A DNA stretch of 64,000 nucleotides from Actinomycetes bacterium (GTDB taxonomy: Bacteria > Actinomycetota > Actinomycetes > S36-B12 > GCA-2699445): positions 55,542 through 119,541 of the forward strand of contig JAHZLH010000001.1 in NCBI GenBank assembly GCA_022599915.1, given 5' to 3'. Shown here one piece after another: positions 39,401 to 47,123 of this stretch. The position numbers and the translations under genes are program-made. Below the pieces are notes generated by a model. That model ran no database searches. It saw only the letters and a program-made list of their open reading frames with translations, and had not been told where the DNA came from. The number at the start of each line of letters is the position of its first letter. Position 1 is the stretch's first letter.

Positions 39401-39757
39401 CTGAAACGTTCGCCGTTGCGGGATGTGGCTTCCATGTTGCGCTCGTTGGACTATGCGGCACTGCGAGCAGCGGAAGAGTACTGCGATCGCTACAACGTGC
39501 GGCGGCGCCGAGACGCGGTTTTCCGGTCGGCGCGATACTGGTCTGCGGTCGCGGGGGGAAGTTTCTTAGACAACTACTGTCAGCGCATTGGTCCCGATCT
39601 ACTAGTAGAGCACCGCGAAGCCACCGACGTGTTGCTGCGAGCGTTCTTGATTGAAAAAGCGGCCTTCGAACTGGAGCACGAGCTACATCACCGTCCTGAC
39701 TGGCTTGCCGTTCCTATTCGTGGTCTGCTGGCGCTGGCGGATAGCGAAAGCGAATGA
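36401..39757 (+). CDS. treS: Trehalose synthase / maltokinase fusion (TreS-Mak)
   Basis: A 1118-residue two-domain protein. Residues 1 to about 555 are a GH13 trehalose synthase (maltose-trehalose isomerase): nucleophile Asp211 (GLRLDAVPY), acid/base Glu253 (LLAEANQWPED) and Asp319 (RNHDELTLE). From about 590 to the end is a maltokinase that makes maltose 1-phosphate for the GlgE glucan pathway. In its catalytic loop the expected HGD is HGN (His968, Asn970; HGNYHLGQ), while metal-binding Asp987 in DFDG is kept. The kinase may be altered or inactive. The start is GTG 36401, 20 bp after the CDF gene; the exact start is uncertain. No glgE lies in the window. Confidence 0.92.
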   Translation: MTLVNGVQVSDDPEWYRTAVLYQVHVRCFADGNGDGIGDFEGLTSRLDYIQELGATAIWLLPFYPSPLRDGGYDISDYTGIHPDYGTMADFRTFVQEAHARGLRVITEVVINHTSDQHEWFQRARNAPPDSEWRDFYVWSQTNRKYQDARIIFTDFESSNWTWDPVANSYFWHRFYSHQPDLNYDNPAVHDAVLSVVDFWLEAGVDGLRLDAVPYLYEREGTTCENLPETHEFLRKLRAHVDERFSNRMLLAEANQWPEDTRDYFGEGDECHMAFNFPVMPRMYMSVQMEDRFPLVDIIEQTPDIPKSAQWALFLRNHDELTLEMVTDEERDYMYRVFATDQRARINLGIRRRLAPLLDNDRARIRLLNGLLMSLPGTPIVYYGDEIGMGDNIYLGDRDGVRTPMQWSGDRNAGFSPANPQQLYLPVNIDPEYRYESVNVASQERNPNSLLLWMRRLIQIRQQHPAFGTGDIEFLLPSNSQVLCFLRSDDDETLLVVVNLSRFAQYVELELQDYEGFTPVELFGESEFPRIGALPYLLTLGPHAFYWFRLEPRAPGDQTHSEELPGITTTTDWEQLFHDRRSRERIENVLPEVLPERHWFAGAGRRITNVSISHDYPVPLAGNRLPGRLLVVDVSFSLGEPASYLLPVTFLPDMYAEEFLRDHPGAGLIRVTAGVDGTLAGVICDGMAEEQFTVQLLRRILTGEPLVGDHGEIRALTTSQLEPELADVPAEENSLWLWPRLLRGGQVHSTVAYGDRLILKLYRRSEDGVSPDWELGRFLTEAGDLAEIAPTLGALEMVSTGGKTRTAAVLHRYVPHEEDGWTYFLRQLGTFFEQVPTTHVRRIRETSIPPLLRASQPPQLAEEMFGAMLQNIETLAATTADMHLALATNEVDADLRPEPFTSHYQRSLYQSIRNRLRRSLNTLAGRQVDLDTRTGSLAAALFAAEADLDRLLDRVKGLHIDGLRMRIHGNYHLGQTLFDGRGFTVVDFDGLRAQTLPIRRLKRSPLRDVASMLRSLDYAALRAAEEYCDRYNVRRRRDAVFRSARYWSAVAGGSFLDNYCQRIGPDLLVEHREATDVLLRAFLIEKAAFELEHELHHRPDWLAVPIRGLLALADSESE

Positions 39758-39786
39758 CATGCCCGTGGTGAACTCTGAGGAGAGCA

Positions 39787-41184
39787 ATGGCTGCACCTGA
39801 ACAACCTGCTGATGTCCTGGTGATCTTCGGTATCTCCGGCGATCTAGCCAAAGTGATGACCTTTGGTTCGCTGTATCGCCTAGAGGACCGCGGGTTGCTG
39901 AACATCCCGTTGGTGGGGGTGGCTCGCGACGACTGGAGTCAGCAGGATCTCGCAGCTCACGCTCGCAGCGCCATCACCGGGACTGGTGTCACGATCGATG
40001 ACAGCGTATTTCAGCGGTTGATGGACCGGTTCAGCTACGTCAGCGGTGACTTCGGTGATCCGGCCGCCTACCGACGGGTGGCCGAGGCGATCTCGGGTAA
40101 ACAGCGGCCAGCGTTTTACTTGGAGATCCCGCCGTCACTGTTTGCGATGGTGGTGGGTCATCTGGCTGATGCGGGTTTGACCAAAGACGCGCGAGTGATT
40201 GTCGAGAAGCCGTTCGGGCACGATCTGGAGTCGGCTCGTGAGTTGAACCAGGCGCTGCACGCTCACATCACTGAAGATCAGCTGTTCCGCATTGACCACT
40301 TCCTCGGCAAGATGGCGGTGGAGGACATCCTTTATCTGCGGTTCGCCAACGAAATCCTAGAGCCGGTGTGGAACCGCGATCATGTGGCAGCGATCGAGAT
40401 CACCATGGCGGAAAACTTCGGTGTTGCGGACCGGGGGTCCTTCTACGACCCAGTGGGGACACTGCGCGATGTAGTGCAAAACCATCTGTTGCAGGTGTTG
40501 AGTTTGGTGACGATGGAGCCACCCGCCGGAGCGGACGCCACCGCCATCAACGACCGCAAAGCTGACGTATTTCGCAGCATGCCGCCAGCGCAGTCGCGCA
40601 ACTATGTTCGCGGTCAGTACGACGGCTACCTCGACGTGGCCGGGGTTGCCCCCGACTCGGAAACCGAAACCTACTGTGCACTGAAGTTGCACATTGATAA
40701 TCGGCGCTGGCACGGTGTGCCGATCGTGATTCGGGCGGGTAAGGCATTGCCGGAACGAGTCACCGAAGTGAGGGTGGTTTTCCGGCGACCACCACCGATC
40801 GGTCGGCACGCGGCCAGCCATCGCCAAGATGCCAACCAGTTGGTGTTGCGGATCGATCCCGACCCTGGTGCCCAGTTGCGACTGGTCGCCAAGTCAGCCG
40901 AAGGGGAGCGGACACGACCGATCCATCTGGATATGGATTTCGCCAGCGAGGGTGGTGCTGGGCCTACCCCGTATGAGCAGCTGCTGACCGCGGCCATCGC
41001 CGGAGACCACGGCCAGTTCGCTCGGCAAGATGCGGTCGAGGAAACCTGGCGGATCGTGCAGCCACTTTTGGATGACCGGCCACCAGTTGTCAGTTATCAG
41101 CAAGGGTCGTGGGGACCCAAGGAGGCGGACCAACTACTCGCGGGAGTGGACAGTTGGCACGAGCCGTGGCTCGATCCGCAGTAA
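39787..41184 (+). CDS. zwf: Glucose-6-phosphate 1-dehydrogenase
   Basis: A 465-residue enzyme that oxidises glucose-6-phosphate with NAD(P)+, opening the pentose phosphate pathway. GISGDLAKVMTF at 15-26 is the nucleotide-binding start of the actinobacterial zwf1-like branch. EKPFG begins at 140 and RIDHFLGK at 168-175 is the substrate-binding signature; VVQNHLLQVL follows. GAGGAG lies upstream of ATG 39787, 29 bp after treS-mak, so they are probably cotranscribed. Confidence 0.93.
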   Translation: MAAPEQPADVLVIFGISGDLAKVMTFGSLYRLEDRGLLNIPLVGVARDDWSQQDLAAHARSAITGTGVTIDDSVFQRLMDRFSYVSGDFGDPAAYRRVAEAISGKQRPAFYLEIPPSLFAMVVGHLADAGLTKDARVIVEKPFGHDLESARELNQALHAHITEDQLFRIDHFLGKMAVEDILYLRFANEILEPVWNRDHVAAIEITMAENFGVADRGSFYDPVGTLRDVVQNHLLQVLSLVTMEPPAGADATAINDRKADVFRSMPPAQSRNYVRGQYDGYLDVAGVAPDSETETYCALKLHIDNRRWHGVPIVIRAGKALPERVTEVRVVFRRPPPIGRHAASHRQDANQLVLRIDPDPGAQLRLVAKSAEGERTRPIHLDMDFASEGGAGPTPYEQLLTAAIAGDHGQFARQDAVEETWRIVQPLLDDRPPVVSYQQGSWGPKEADQLLAGVDSWHEPWLDPQ

Positions 41185-41244
41185 CTGCCCGGGAACCATC
41201 ACGGTGAACCACCGACCGGGTGAACTGCCGCCACTACTCCAGGG

Positions 41245-43044
41245 TCAGTCCTGCGGTAGCCGGAAGTTCCCGTCCTGCGGCGGCCGCAGCGCATGCGCAG
41301 CCCCAATCAGGCCGATGTGGGAAAATGCCTGTGGCATGTTGCCCAGCATCCGGCCCGCTTTCGGGTCGTATTCCTCGCTGAGCAAACCCACATCATTGGT
41401 CAGCGAACACAGTTTGTCGAACAACTTCTCCGCCTTGTCGCGCTCGCCAATCTTGGCCAGACACTGCACTAGCCAGAACGAACAGATCAGGAAAGTGCCC
41501 TCTTCACCGGATAGGCCGTCATCAGTTTCGTGGGTGAGGTACCGCAACAACAAGCCGTCGTGGGACAGCTCCTTCTCCACCTCGTGAACCGTGTTGATGA
41601 TCCGTTCGTCGTCGGGGGGCAGGAAACCCACCAGCGGAATCATCAGCAGGCTGGCATCCATCGCTTTGTTGCCATAGGCCTGGGTGAAGCAGTTACGATC
41701 CGGATCCACCCCGTGGGTCAGGATGTCGGTTTTGATTTCGTCAGCAAGCGCGGCCAGTTCATCCTCGGGGCCGTCGAAACCGAAGTCGCGGACGGATTTC
41801 AAGATCCGATCAACAGCCACCCAGGCCATCACCTTGGAGTAGGTGAAGTGCTGCTGACCGCCGCGAACTTCCCAAATGCCTTCGTCCGGATCCCGCCACT
41901 TCTTTGCGACAAACCGCGCCGTCGCTAACTGCAGTTTCCAGGCGGCACCGGGGTTTTTGGCACTGACCAAGCCGATCCGTCGGCCCATATATGCCGCATC
42001 GCTGAGTTCGCCATAGACGTCCAACTGGAACTGATCGGCAGCACCATTGCCGACTCGTACCGGCGCGGAGTTTTCGTAACCCGGCAACCAGTCCAAGGTG
42101 AACTCCGGGAGATGACGTTTACCGGTCAGGCTGTACATGATCTGCATGTCCTGGGGGTCACCAGCCACTGCCCGCAGTAACCAACCGCGAAACGCCATGG
42201 CTTCTTCCCGATAGCCCTCCAGCAATAGCGACTGCAAGGTCATGGAGGCGTCCCGTAGCCAGGTGTAGCGGTAGTCCCAGTTTCGTTCTCCGCCCAGCGT
42301 TTCCGGCAGCGACGTGGTGGCCGCCGCGGCAACACCGCCAGTGGGCAGATACGTCAGGGCCTTGAGCGTGATCAGCGACCGAACCACCGCATGCTCGTGA
42401 GGGCCGCGGTAGGTGGCGCGACCAGACCATTCCTTCCACCAGGCTTCCGTCACTCGTTCCGCAGCGAACGGTTCCCGGGGCAGCGGTGCCTTGTCCCAGG
42501 GGCGATACCAAATTGCCTGCATCGCATAGGTTTCACCTTCCCGCACAGTCATCTCGCTGTGAATGTTCTTATCTGCTAGCCAGGTCTTGGCCCGAGTCAC
42601 GTACAGCACCGCGTCGGGTCCCGCTTGGGCGTGAACCCCAGTTGCCGAGTCGGTGTAGTAGGGGGTGATCCGGCCGTAACCGAACCGCAGCGCCATCTCC
42701 GAGCCCACAGTGACGGTGCCGGATACCCCGCGCACGATCCGAAAGATCGTCGGATGGTTTTCCCGAATCGGCATGAAATCGGTCACGGTGATCGAGCCAG
42801 ACTTCGTGTTCATGGTGGTTTCCAGCACCAGAGTGCCTTCGATGTACTTGCGCGTGATGCTGGTGACAGGTTCGGTGGGTCGAACGGTCCAATGCCCGTT
42901 GCTCTCGTCGCCTAGTAGTGACGCAAATGCGGCGTCGGAATCCAGTCGCGGCAAGCACAACCAGTCGATCGCACCCGCACGCGACACCAGTGCCGAAGTA
43001 TGGAGGTCGCCGATGAGTGCATAGTCTTCTATGGGTGCGGACAT
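41245..43044 (-). CDS. GH15 family glycoside hydrolase (glucoamylase/trehalase-like)
   Basis: A 599-residue intracellular protein of glycoside hydrolase family 15 with an N-terminal beta domain and a C-terminal (alpha/alpha)6 barrel. ERNWDYRYTWLRDAS at 253-267 is a family signature. Glu392 in DEGIWEVRGG and Glu557 or Glu558 in LLSEEYDP are the likely acid and base. Mycobacterial members of this group hydrolyse trehalose; glucan hydrolysis is also possible. It converges with zwf and lies next to TreS-Mak, which favours a role in trehalose/glucan turnover. Confidence 0.9.
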   Translation of the reverse strand: MSAPIEDYALIGDLHTSALVSRAGAIDWLCLPRLDSDAAFASLLGDESNGHWTVRPTEPVTSITRKYIEGTLVLETTMNTKSGSITVTDFMPIRENHPTIFRIVRGVSGTVTVGSEMALRFGYGRITPYYTDSATGVHAQAGPDAVLYVTRAKTWLADKNIHSEMTVREGETYAMQAIWYRPWDKAPLPREPFAAERVTEAWWKEWSGRATYRGPHEHAVVRSLITLKALTYLPTGGVAAAATTSLPETLGGERNWDYRYTWLRDASMTLQSLLLEGYREEAMAFRGWLLRAVAGDPQDMQIMYSLTGKRHLPEFTLDWLPGYENSAPVRVGNGAADQFQLDVYGELSDAAYMGRRIGLVSAKNPGAAWKLQLATARFVAKKWRDPDEGIWEVRGGQQHFTYSKVMAWVAVDRILKSVRDFGFDGPEDELAALADEIKTDILTHGVDPDRNCFTQAYGNKAMDASLLMIPLVGFLPPDDERIINTVHEVEKELSHDGLLLRYLTHETDDGLSGEEGTFLICSFWLVQCLAKIGERDKAEKLFDKLCSLTNDVGLLSEEYDPKAGRMLGNMPQAFSHIGLIGAAHALRPPQDGNFRLPQD

Positions 43045-43095
43045 GGCCTCAGTTTGGCGGTTATTCGCCGGTAATGCGTGCGAAAACGAAAAGCA

Positions 43096-43761
43096 CTACT
43101 TCCGGTAGGCGACGATGTCGCAGATCTGGTGGCCTTTGGCTTTGCCCTTTGCCTCAAACTTTGTTTCCGGCCGGGGCAGCGGGCAGTCACCAGCACCGGT
43201 GAAGACGACATCGAGGTCCGGTTCCGCTGTCACCACCTCGATCATTTGCTCGCCGTAGTCGGCCCAATCGGTGGCTAAGTGCACTGGAGCGCTGCGGGCC
43301 AGCCGCGACACGATCAGCCGCAGTAGTTCTGGCTGGATCAGGCGCCGCTTGTGGTGTTTCTTCTTCGGCCAAGGATCTGGAAAGAAACAGCGAAAACCAG
43401 CCAGCGACCCCGGCGGAACCCGCTCGTGTAAGAACAACACGCCATCACCGTGGACAACTCGCACATTGGTTAGACCCGCGTTATCGATGCGACGCAGGAG
43501 CCGACCCACGCCCGGGGTATGCACTTCGACGGCGATGATGCCAGTCGCCGGGTCGTCAGCAGCCATCGTTGCCGTCGCATCGCCCATGCCCGAACCAAAC
43601 TCCACCACGGCCGGCAGAGGCGGATCGAAGAGTTCACTTGGCGTCAGTGGATCCCCGGAGGGTGAGACGCCGTAGCGGGGGAGCAGATCAGTGACTGCCC
43701 GCACCGCTTTTGGCTGTGACCGACCCCCGCGAGCGTGGTAAGTGCGAATACTTCGGTCCAT
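43096..43761 (-). CDS. trmB: tRNA (guanine-N7-)-methyltransferase
   Basis: TrmB (221 residues) methylates G46 in tRNA variable loops using SAM. VVEFGSGMGDATATMA is the SAM-binding motif I, and RCFFPDPWPKKKHHKRRLIQ is the diagnostic TrmB block, followed by a C-terminal TKFEAKGKAKG-type segment. It lies 51 bp upstream of the GH15 gene on the same strand. The start codon has no clear ribosome site. Confidence 0.95.
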   Translation of the reverse strand: MDRSIRTYHARGGRSQPKAVRAVTDLLPRYGVSPSGDPLTPSELFDPPLPAVVEFGSGMGDATATMAADDPATGIIAVEVHTPGVGRLLRRIDNAGLTNVRVVHGDGVLFLHERVPPGSLAGFRCFFPDPWPKKKHHKRRLIQPELLRLIVSRLARSAPVHLATDWADYGEQMIEVVTAEPDLDVVFTGAGDCPLPRPETKFEAKGKAKGHQICDIVAYRK

Positions 43762-43775
43762 GGCGATTGACCCGA

Positions 43776-44111
43776 TTAGCCGGTCGCGGTCACCCAGAAC
43801 TTGCGCAGCGGCTCGGTGACGTGCCAGGTGGTTTCAGCGCCGGCTTCCAGTAACACGACGTTGCCTGGTTCAATCTCCAAGTCTTGTTGGCCGACGATTT
43901 CGATACGGGCTCGCCCGGACAACACCACGAAAACTTCGTCTGCTTCCACATCCGTGGATACCCCCTCACTATGTTCCCACAAACCGCAGGCGAACCCAGC
44001 AGTGCCAAAGTCGAGCATTCCGGCATTGGGAGCCCCTGCTACCAGTTGATCTTTCGGTAGCGGCAGCGAATCAATCTGTGTCGCTGGTCCGGCCAGCACC
44101 CGGCTTGTCAT
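43776..44111 (-). CDS. Cupin-domain protein (DUF861/cupin_3)
   Basis: A 111-residue single cupin barrel with the DUF861-type pattern EVFVVLSGRARI, EPGNVVLLEAGAETTW and LRKFWVT. Relatives are often labelled ureidoglycine aminohydrolase-like, but the metal-binding His residues are mostly missing here, so the activity is uncertain. It probably shares a transcript with trmB, starting from a leaderless promoter. Confidence 0.82.
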   Translation of the reverse strand: MTSRVLAGPATQIDSLPLPKDQLVAGAPNAGMLDFGTAGFACGLWEHSEGVSTDVEADEVFVVLSGRARIEIVGQQDLEIEPGNVVLLEAGAETTWHVTEPLRKFWVTATG

Positions 44112-44117
44112 GACGGC

Positions 44118-44123
44118 AGCCTA
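44118..44123 (-). promoter_or_regulatory. -10 box of a leaderless cupin transcript
   Basis: On the minus strand TAGGCT is followed by six bases and then the ATG ending at 44111. There is no ribosome site. Confidence 0.5.
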
Positions 44124-44212
44124 TCGATGCGGGAGACGCCGCCGCCCGGTGGCCGACACTCCGAGAAGCTACGGTGCCAGAAACCATCCGGCCGACAGCC
44201 AAGAATGGGGGC

Positions 44213-45853
44213 ATGGTCGAGTCGCAGCGTGAATCGTCGTCATCTGAGAGTAAATCAGTGGCTACTGCCGAGCCTGAGCCGACGACCGAACGTCCCAGCT
44301 GGGTCTTCTATCTGAATCCGGCAGCCACTAAAGGCGTGTTGATGATGGCCGTAGGGGTCTTCATCTTGTTGACGCCCGACCTGTCCACCCCCATTGTTCG
44401 TGCGGGGGTAGCGATTGGTCTGATGGTCTTCGGCCTGACCGAGTTGTGGCTGGTGATCAGGCACTGGTCAGATACCGGCGTCAACGGGGTGGCCCTCGGG
44501 TTGTTGTCGCTATTCACGGGACTGTCGGTATTGCTGATAGCCGATGGCGTCAGTTTGATGTTGACCTTTATCGGTATCTATCTGCTGTTGCGTGGTGCCG
44601 GCGCCGGCCTGCGATTGCTGTTGCGTCGCAGTGCGTCGGTGGTGATGGATGTCATTGCAGCGGGTGTGCAGTTCTCGCTTGGCGTGATGCTGATTTTGTT
44701 GCCGGGTGCAGTGATCCAAGCCATCATCGGCACGGCGGCCATCGTCCTGCTGTTGTTGGGCGGGGTCAGTCTTGCTTATGGGCTGCGTCGTCGCGAAGAC
44801 ACCACCGATGTCGATACGGACACGTTGGCGAAAATCGGGAAGCACTGGATGCTTTCGGTTGACCTCGGCGCCGATGAACGAAACCGGATCGCCGGCGGAC
44901 TGTATTTCGAGCCGCCGGACCGGGCTGCCAAGTTGGGATCCTGGTGGGTGATGCTTGTGCTCAGCGTTGCGATCGCGACCTATGCCATCTTGCAGGACTC
45001 GACTGCTGTGGTGATCGGCGCGATGCTCGTGGCACCGTTGATGACCCCGATTCTGGGAGCGGCCGGTGCGATCGTGAACGGTCGAAAATCGCGGCTGATC
45101 TCTTCGTTGTTGTTGGTAGCTGGTGGAGTCGGGGCTGCCATCCTGCTGGCGGTCGTTATCGGTAAGTGGACCCCAGGCACCATTCCGCTGGAGATCAATA
45201 CCCAGATCACCAGTCGAGTCTCGCCGAACGTCATCGACATGGCGATTGCGCTTGCGGCAGGCGCTGCCGGTGCTTTCGCCACGATCAACAACCGAGTGGC
45301 AAGCGGTCTCGCTGGGGTGGCGATCGCGGTGGCGTTGGTACCACCGCTGGGAGTGGTGGGTTTGACGCTGGAAGCTGGCGCCTTCGCTATGGCGTGGGGT
45401 GCTTTCCTGCTATTCCTGACGAACTTCGTGGCCATCTTGTTGTCAGCGACCGGCATATTCGTCCTTGGCGGTTGGGCGTCGATCCAACGGCTACGATCCA
45501 ACGCCACCAGCATCGCGATTACGACCGGTACCGTGCTAGCCGCGGCAATGGTGATCATGTTGCCGCTGCTGTTCACCTCGCAGGGCGTGCTGCAGGAGTC
45601 GGCGAATCAGGCAACAGCTTCGCGTACGGTGACTGACTGGGTCGCAGAGAACGCCCCTGACTTGGCGATCATCCAAACTACTACCAGTGGCACCGAGGTG
45701 ACCGTTCGGCTGGAGGGGGCGGAAGAGCTGCCGGATTCGCAGTCGTTGGCGGATCAGTTGAGCGAGGATCTAGGGATTGCGGTCAGTGTGGAAGTCCTGC
45801 TGACCCCGACGCAAAGCTCCACCTACTCCTCAACCACCGGGGAGACACGCTAG
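44213..45853 (+). CDS. DUF308 (HdeD-like) and DUF389 fusion membrane protein
   Basis: About 546 residues. After a hydrophilic Ser/Glu-rich N-terminus, residues 38-192 form six helices like the HdeD/DUF308 family. A charged linker follows, and from about 240 the DUF389 core begins (STAVVIGAMLVAPLMTPILG at 263-282) with further helices and a soluble C-terminal domain. The function is unknown. The DUF389 half closely resembles the protein at 14830-15831, so the two are paralogues and this one has gained an extra membrane module. ATG 44213 has a G-rich stretch upstream; GTG 44174 is an alternative. Confidence 0.82.
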   Translation: MVESQRESSSSESKSVATAEPEPTTERPSWVFYLNPAATKGVLMMAVGVFILLTPDLSTPIVRAGVAIGLMVFGLTELWLVIRHWSDTGVNGVALGLLSLFTGLSVLLIADGVSLMLTFIGIYLLLRGAGAGLRLLLRRSASVVMDVIAAGVQFSLGVMLILLPGAVIQAIIGTAAIVLLLLGGVSLAYGLRRREDTTDVDTDTLAKIGKHWMLSVDLGADERNRIAGGLYFEPPDRAAKLGSWWVMLVLSVAIATYAILQDSTAVVIGAMLVAPLMTPILGAAGAIVNGRKSRLISSLLLVAGGVGAAILLAVVIGKWTPGTIPLEINTQITSRVSPNVIDMAIALAAGAAGAFATINNRVASGLAGVAIAVALVPPLGVVGLTLEAGAFAMAWGAFLLFLTNFVAILLSATGIFVLGGWASIQRLRSNATSIAITTGTVLAAAMVIMLPLLFTSQGVLQESANQATASRTVTDWVAENAPDLAIIQTTTSGTEVTVRLEGAEELPDSQSLADQLSEDLGIAVSVEVLLTPTQSSTYSSTTGETR

Positions 45854-45965
45854 CGCCCAGTCAGCTGCGGTTTATCGGTATGCACCGACTTGGAGCACGA
45901 ATGCGACGCGCTCAGGTAAGGCTTAGCTACAAGCTGCTGCTATCGACACTGCTGCCGCGGTAGAG

Positions 45966-46808
45966 CTAGCAGTGTCCGTAGCCGGTGGTGGTGCCGTATG
46001 GCGAGGTCAACTGCACCGAGACTTGTTCACCAGGGCTACATGAAGTTGCCACTGCGGCAGTACCGGAATGGCTCGATAGCTGGGTCTTTTCCGAGCCCAC
46101 CTTGACGCTGACTGAATCAACTAACTCCGGATAGCTGCCGGGATAGTGCCAGGTCACGTTAGTGCCGTTGCCGGTATCGGTGGCCGATATGTGCGCGGCG
46201 GTCTCGGGTAGTTCGACGCAACCACCACGGGTAAGTGCCTTAAGCCCGGCGCGATCACCCGGACCAAACTTCGTGCCTAGCTTGTAGTTGCCGATCTTCA
46301 TGATGTCCCGCGAGCTATCGGTATGGTGCAGTCCGACTGCATGGCCAATCTCGTGCATCATCAGGTGCAGTCGGTCTCGTTTGGCGTAGCGCTTGCTCTC
46401 CACGTGGTAAGTGACGGTTCCACCGGTCGGTACATGGAGATAGCCGTCCCAGCCGCGGGAGCCGTAACCGCCGCGGCCTGCCTCACCGTTCGGCAACGAT
46501 GCGAACCGAATGACGATATCCGCGCCACCCTGTTTCTTGTGACGGAACTTCATGCCGTTGACGGCCGTGATCTTACGGAAGGCTTTTCTGGTGAGTTTGC
46601 GGTCAACCTTCCTGCTGGACTTCCACTGCCAGGTGGTGGTGCGGCACGGATCCCACCGGACCGGGAGGGCGGAATCCTCGGGTTGGGTCATCAGATACTG
46701 AAAGCTATTGCTGCTGGCGCGGGCCGGTTCAGCGATAGCTGGTTGGGATGCCGCCAGGCTTGAAACCGCAATTATCGTGGCTGCCATCAGGATTGTGCTG
46801 CGCCGCAT
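45966..46808 (-). CDS. Secreted matrixin-like zinc metalloprotease
   Basis: A 280-residue protein with a signal peptide (cleavage probably after SQPAIA, near 26). The zinc site is HEIGHAVGLHH: His152, Glu153, His156 and His162, the metzincin HExxHxxGxxH pattern, followed by Met170 in the DIM Met-turn. The segment before it is rich in Lys and Arg. About 80 C-terminal residues, rich in Ser/Thr/Gly with paired Cys, may be a small beta domain. No propeptide cysteine switch is obvious. GGGAGA precedes the start. Confidence 0.87.
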   Translation of the reverse strand: MRRSTILMAATIIAVSSLAASQPAIAEPARASSNSFQYLMTQPEDSALPVRWDPCRTTTWQWKSSRKVDRKLTRKAFRKITAVNGMKFRHKKQGGADIVIRFASLPNGEAGRGGYGSRGWDGYLHVPTGGTVTYHVESKRYAKRDRLHLMMHEIGHAVGLHHTDSSRDIMKIGNYKLGTKFGPGDRAGLKALTRGGCVELPETAAHISATDTGNGTNVTWHYPGSYPELVDSVSVKVGSEKTQLSSHSGTAAVATSCSPGEQVSVQLTSPYGTTTGYGHC

Positions 46809-47123
46809 AATTCTCCCTGCCTTGGTGCAGGTATCGGCAGGCGCAGGCGCTCCTTGAGTGATTGCTGCGGCAGAAATGGCAGAGCTGCATTCGCTGGCAC
46901 GAGCCGCACGTGCACCACGACGAGATATGGCTGTCGATAACGCAGCGGAAGCGGAACTCGGCTGCGAATAGCGATGGTCTAACTGAGATCACCGCGGGAA
47001 AGCGTCGGAATTGCGGTCGAGGTCAAATCACTGGACGGATAGGCCAGGAGAAAGAAAAAATTTTGTGGGCAGCGTCGCAGTAGGGCATGCGGAAGTGTTG
47101 ACTGGTCCCGACCTCGGACGAGA
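46809..47123. other. Intergenic region, no gene seen
   Basis: 315 bp between the SGNH hydrolase stop and the metalloprotease start, both on the minus strand. It should hold the metalloprotease promoter. An A/T-rich patch lies near 47050-47064. No convincing gene or hairpin terminator was found. Confidence 0.5.
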
